Assembly: GCA_937892095.1 (NCBI GenBank)
Contig: CALAVC010000222.1
Span: 1-8,381, forward strand
Direction of reading: 5' to 3'
Length of the DNA stretch: 8,381 nt
Origin: an uncultured Bacteroidales bacterium
GTDB taxonomy: Bacteria > Bacteroidota > Bacteroidia > Bacteroidales > Marinilabiliaceae
Shown here: positions 6,091 to 8,381 of the stretch, piece after piece
How the letters are laid out: every line of letters begins with the position of its first letter
Numbering within the stretch: the first letter of the stretch is position 1
The notes under the pieces: generated by a model
Seen by the model: the letters and a program-made list of their open reading frames with translations, nothing else
Told to the model about the DNA's origin: nothing
Database searches by the model: none
Program-made: the position numbers and the translations under genes

Positions 6091-7805
6091 TGGCGAAGAA
6101 GAACGTACTGCATTTGACTGCTCCCGAAGGCCTCGGCATGGCATGGATCGGCAAGAAAGCCGCTGAGCGATGGGACAGTCATAACAACAATCAGGAGCTT
6201 CAACAGAACCTCTCCATTGCTCAGGAGATGGAGATTCAGGACAAGGATCCGCTCACTATCAAGATAGCAACAGGTTGGGAACGTGGCGCTGATATGGAAT
6301 GGCGCTACGAGGTTCCCGATTTCTTCTGGAAACAGAAGGTTCTCAATCAGGCATATTCCTACGGCATGGCCACACCGTTCACTTCGCTTGTCAATGATGA
6401 GCGACTGCTGACCATGTACCCTGAACTGAAGGACTACAAGCTGTTCGTCAAACTGCTTCCTCCTGGAGCGACTACGTTGGGCTACTTCGACGAGGCGAAC
6501 AAAACGCTGGTCGTGCCTATCATTAATGGCGATGACAAATACGACTTGGAGTCCGTACTCATTCACGAAACGCAGCATTTCGTTCAGCGCATCGAGGGAT
6601 TTGAACGAGGTTCAAACGTACAGGCGGCAGGCGGTTGGGAAAACTATCAGCGCACCAGTGGCGAGGTGGAGGCTCGTAACGCACAGGCTCGCCGCCACAT
6701 GAAGCCAGAGGAGCGTCGCAAGTCGCTTTGGAACGACACTACTGAGCCGCAGCATAAGAATGCCGACACCCATCTGTACCCAACGAAAGACGCCACTCGA
6801 AAGCAGCACATCGAGGACGTGAAGAATGCCAAGGCTGCCAAGAACCAGGATGCGGACAAAGCAAAAGCCAAACGTAAGCGCAAGCAGATGCAGATGGCAC
6901 TGGCGGTGGAGATTGAGCTTCAGATGTCGAAAGGCAAAACGCCTGAGAAGCCCAAGGAACAACCAAAACCGACTCCTAAACCTAGCGATCCTAACGAGCC
7001 GAAGACCATTCAGATGGCCTATAACATTCCCGACTGGGAGCATGATGGCGATACGGACTCCGCACGTAGTGAGCTCATCCGTATGGGTGCGGAGATTGTC
7101 AAAGTCCACAAGGAGCGTTACGACGATCCCGACTACGACGATGACGACGAAGAGGCATACGATGTGACAATCATCTTCAACTGCCGTCCGTCCGACCAGA
7201 AGGAGTTTGAGAAGTACGGAGCTTACAAGGTCAAGGACTTAGCTCCTGCACCCAAGCCTGTCGAATGGATCTATCTGCATATTGACTACCTCGACCCTGA
7301 TTTCGACAAGGCGCGTAAGTCATTCCCTAAGCGAGTTGTCTTTGGTGATTTCTTTGCCGAAGGAGAACGTCGTGGAGCGGAATATCTCTGGGCAAAGACC
7401 ACGCATGAGGAGGCGGCAAAGATTCTGCCGAATTACAAGAAATATATTGATACGCCTGGACGGTGGGATAGAGACTCATTGAAGCAACTGGATGGCATCG
7501 ACAAAGATTACGACTACTTCTCACGTATGTTTGGCAATAAGCTGCTGGATGATTTCATACGCCTAATCAAGGATGCTGCTGAAGATGAAAAATGGATTGA
7601 AGGCGCAGAGGATTACACAAATCAAGATGAGTTCTTGAACGATTACGACTGCATGGCTATACTCGAAGAGATGGCAGATGAAGATGATTGGTATTACTCT
7701 GCGTATTACAATATGGTGGATTTCTGTCGGAATGGGAATATGCGTAGGAGTGTGATGTGTGATGTTGTGTGGAGTTTTGTCAAAGGTAATCTGAGCAAGC
7801 AATGA
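6090..7805 (+). CDS. Polyvalent-type protein with HExxH zincin domain and unknown C-terminal region
   Basis: A 571-residue protein. Residues about 1-215 match the metallopeptidase-like domain of large polyvalent proteins in phages and conjugative elements: TGWERGADMEWRYEV (61-75), a YPEL segment (110-113), GYFDE (131-135), the zinc-binding helix IHETQH (158-163; H159, E160, H163) followed by FVQRIEGFERG, and GEVEAR (191-196), whose glutamates are candidates for the third metal ligand. By motif it is probably a zinc peptidase; its substrate is unknown. A Lys/Ala-rich stretch (240-260) leads to the KRKRKQMQMALAVEIEL tag (261-277) and a Lys/Pro linker (283-300). The C-terminal half (about 305-571) is unassigned and contains an acidic run (DDPDYDDDDEE, 345-355). 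Synthesis is coupled to both neighbours: ATG 6090 overlaps the preceding TGA, and its own TGA (7803-7805) overlaps the next ATG. G+C drops to about 43% over 7561-7800. Confidence 0.85.
   Translation: MAKKNVLHLTAPEGLGMAWIGKKAAERWDSHNNNQELQQNLSIAQEMEIQDKDPLTIKIATGWERGADMEWRYEVPDFFWKQKVLNQAYSYGMATPFTSLVNDERLLTMYPELKDYKLFVKLLPPGATTLGYFDEANKTLVVPIINGDDKYDLESVLIHETQHFVQRIEGFERGSNVQAAGGWENYQRTSGEVEARNAQARRHMKPEERRKSLWNDTTEPQHKNADTHLYPTKDATRKQHIEDVKNAKAAKNQDADKAKAKRKRKQMQMALAVEIELQMSKGKTPEKPKEQPKPTPKPSDPNEPKTIQMAYNIPDWEHDGDTDSARSELIRMGAEIVKVHKERYDDPDYDDDDEEAYDVTIIFNCRPSDQKEFEKYGAYKVKDLAPAPKPVEWIYLHIDYLDPDFDKARKSFPKRVVFGDFFAEGERRGAEYLWAKTTHEEAAKILPNYKKYIDTPGRWDRDSLKQLDGIDKDYDYFSRMFGNKLLDDFIRLIKDAAEDEKWIEGAEDYTNQDEFLNDYDCMAILEEMADEDDWYYSAYYNMVDFCRNGNMRRSVMCDVVWSFVKGNLSKQ
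6861..6926 (+). repeat. Basic/amphipathic tag motif, copy 2 (in zincin protein)
   Basis: Codons for residues 258-279 of the zincin protein repeat the tag of the helicase (4948-5013), with three differences in 22 residues. Here it lies between the zincin domain and a Lys/Pro linker. The distribution of synonymous changes argues against recent DNA duplication or gene conversion and for selection on the peptide. Confidence 0.8.
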
Positions 7806-7963
7806 AAGACTGGAAAGGAAACACACGTTCAACGTTCGCCACTCTTGGCGCAAGCACGCACTCCGACCACGACTGCGAGGAGAACGACTATTACGCCACA
7901 GACCCCAAGGCAGCTGAGCTCTTGCTGATGAATATGGAGTTGTTGCTAGAAAAATACTCATAG
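7802..7963 (+). pseudogene. Truncated phage-type DNA methyltransferase, N-terminal fragment
   Basis: ATG 7802 overlaps the preceding TGA (ATGA) and opens 53 codons to TAG 7961-7963. Residues 1-42 carry the characteristic start of a DNA (probably adenine) methyltransferase family of Bacteroidales phages and mobile elements: W4-x-G-N, STFATLGAS (10-18), HS.HD..ENDYYATDP (20-35) and AAELLL. In complete members this is followed within about 20 residues by the S-adenosylmethionine-binding 'E.ACG' motif and later an NPPY catalytic motif. Here the family pattern stops around residue 42 (near 7925), and the reading frame runs into AT-rich sequence and a stop. No NPPY or SAM motif exists in any frame downstream within the window. 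The fragment is therefore almost certainly inactive as an enzyme, unless it has a separate role as a small protein. The family identification rests on recalled motifs, not a search. Confidence 0.7.
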
Positions 7964-8010
7964 AGTGATTATCATTCGAACTTGTAAGTGATTATGTTGC
8001 AGGTGATTAG
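7964..8010 (+). repeat. Three GTGATTA direct repeats
   Basis: AGTGATTAT occurs at 7964-7972 and 7987-7995, and a shorter copy GTGATTA is at 8003-8009. Spacing is irregular (23 and 15 bases). They begin right after the premature stop of the methyltransferase fragment. This could be protein-binding sites, a recombination remnant or chance in AT-rich DNA. Confidence 0.35.
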
Positions 8011-8179
8011 TGTATTTATAAAATAGGATTGAAATATGAGCTATAAGCAACATTTGGTCTACTAATTCAAATAAATCCAGTTTTGGGTAAAAACAATGCC
8101 TGTTAATCTAAATATTAGAAATCGAACACAATATTATCAATTGCACTTCTGAGAAATAAAAAAAATAGCAATAAAAACA

Positions 8180-8190
8180 CGTTTCAAACG
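8180..8190. promoter_or_regulatory. CGTTTCAAACG palindrome
   Basis: Perfect 5-bp dyad around a single central base. It shares TTTCAAAC with the right arm of the inverted repeat before the helicase gene (1089-1096), so the same DNA-binding protein might recognise both. The match is short and may be chance. Confidence 0.25.
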
Positions 8191-8204
8191 CAACTATTAC
8201 GATT

Positions 8205-8222
8205 CGTGTTCGTATATACACG
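8205..8222. repeat. Short hairpin with CGTGT/ACACG arms
   Basis: Arms at 8205-8209 and 8218-8222 with an 8-base loop. It is followed by a cluster of CACGC repeats (8219-8235). No T-run follows on the plus strand, so it does not look like a terminator. Confidence 0.3.
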
Positions 8223-8259
8223 CTAGCACGCACGCTGAGGGCTCGTTTTGAGTGAGGGC

Positions 8260-8277
8260 GTATGTGTGAACATATAC
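8260..8277. repeat. Short hairpin with GTATGTG/CATATAC arms
   Basis: Seven base pairs (one G-U) close a TGAA loop at 8267-8270. It lies upstream of the promoter candidate at 8304-8336 and could be an operator or structural element. It lacks terminator features. Confidence 0.3.
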
Positions 8278-8303
8278 AATACTGGCGTTTATTTTCGCTT
8301 GAC

Positions 8304-8336
8304 CTTGGTTGTCTGAAACTACCACTTTTAGATTTG
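8304..8336 (+). promoter_or_regulatory. Weak Bacteroides-type promoter candidate reading right
   Basis: TAGATTTG at 8329-8336 fits TAnnTTTG, and CTTG at 8304-8307 lies 21 bases upstream, within the usual -33/-7 spacing. It would drive a gene beyond the right edge of the window. Such matches are not rare in AT-rich DNA. Confidence 0.3.
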
Positions 8337-8381
8337 CAATCAAAGGCAATGTTTGAGATAGATGCCACGGGGTGGTGTATT

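Larger units (their letters stand above)
7964..8381. other. AT-rich gene-free stretch after the operon
   Basis: No convincing gene is present on either strand. G+C is about 30% over 7981-8100, in sharp contrast to the operon. The stretch holds three GTGATTA repeats, a CGTTTCAAACG palindrome, two short hairpins in a GC-richer island (8200-8277), and a promoter candidate near its right end. A minus-strand open frame of 86 codons (8108-8368) is rich in Cys, Tyr, Phe and Arg and reads like untranslated DNA. The region may be an intergenic control segment for a gene to the right of the window, or foreign DNA beyond a recombination junction. Confidence 0.6.

Noticed and set aside
8108..8368. Minus-strand open frame of 86 codons in the AT-rich end
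   Set aside because: Composition (Cys, Tyr, Phe, Arg clusters) is unlike a folded protein, and the start context is unconvincing; kept only as part of the non-coding description.
8365..8375. CCAC/GTGG mini-hairpin at the right edge
   Set aside because: Four base pairs with a 3-base loop and no T-run; too weak to call a terminator.
3..8376. ACCACCCC near the left edge (3-10) and its reverse complement GGGGTGGT near the right edge (8369-8376)
   Set aside because: Only 8 bases match and the flanks differ, so terminal inverted repeats are not supported; window edges are arbitrary.

Overview
The window looks like accessory DNA (a phage, phage-plasmid or conjugative element) from the Bacteroidales, the Bacteroides/Prevotella group. 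Three things point there. The main promoter candidate carries the Bacteroides-type -7 element TAnnTTTG. Most starts lack a Shine-Dalgarno sequence. The proteins (strawberry-notch-type helicase, polyvalent-protein zincin domain, 'NDYYATDP' methyltransferase start) belong to families I associate with large mobile elements of this group. The host assignment is inference; no rRNA, tRNA or chromosomal marker gene is present.

Layout. Positions 56-947 hold a small 60-codon gene and a larger gene of unknown function whose 5' end is ambiguous, because two or three frames overlap over the first 300 bases. A hairpin terminator candidate follows at 955-986. Next is a compact control region (1001-1098): five TCCGA motifs spaced exactly 10 bp apart, a promoter candidate directly abutting them, and an 8-bp inverted repeat ending 3 bases before the next start codon. 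This appears to drive a tightly packed plus-strand operon: a 1381-residue strawberry-notch-like SF2 helicase (1102-5247), a 275-residue helical protein with a Lys/Pro linker (5263-6090), a 571-residue protein with an HETQH zincin domain (6090-7805), and the first ~42 residues of a phage-type DNA methyltransferase that ends prematurely (7802-7963). Start/stop overlaps (TGATG, ATGA) link the last three.

How the genes may work together. Helicase, zincin and methyltransferase modules joined by low-complexity linkers match the 'polyvalent protein' theme of phages and conjugative elements, where such proteins are thought to protect or process incoming DNA in a new host. The strongest new signal is a ~22-residue basic-plus-amphipathic segment (core KRKRKQMQxALAVEIEL). 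It occurs once in the helicase, just before its C-terminal ~60 residues, and once in the zincin protein, just after its zincin domain. The protein sequence is nearly identical while the codons differ at many synonymous sites, so it behaves like a selected tag, interaction motif or processing site.

The right end (about 7925-8381) changes abruptly to AT-rich DNA (about 30% G+C over 7981-8100 by hand count) with no convincing gene, several dyad symmetries and a weak promoter candidate. It looks like a recombination junction that cut off the methyltransferase gene.
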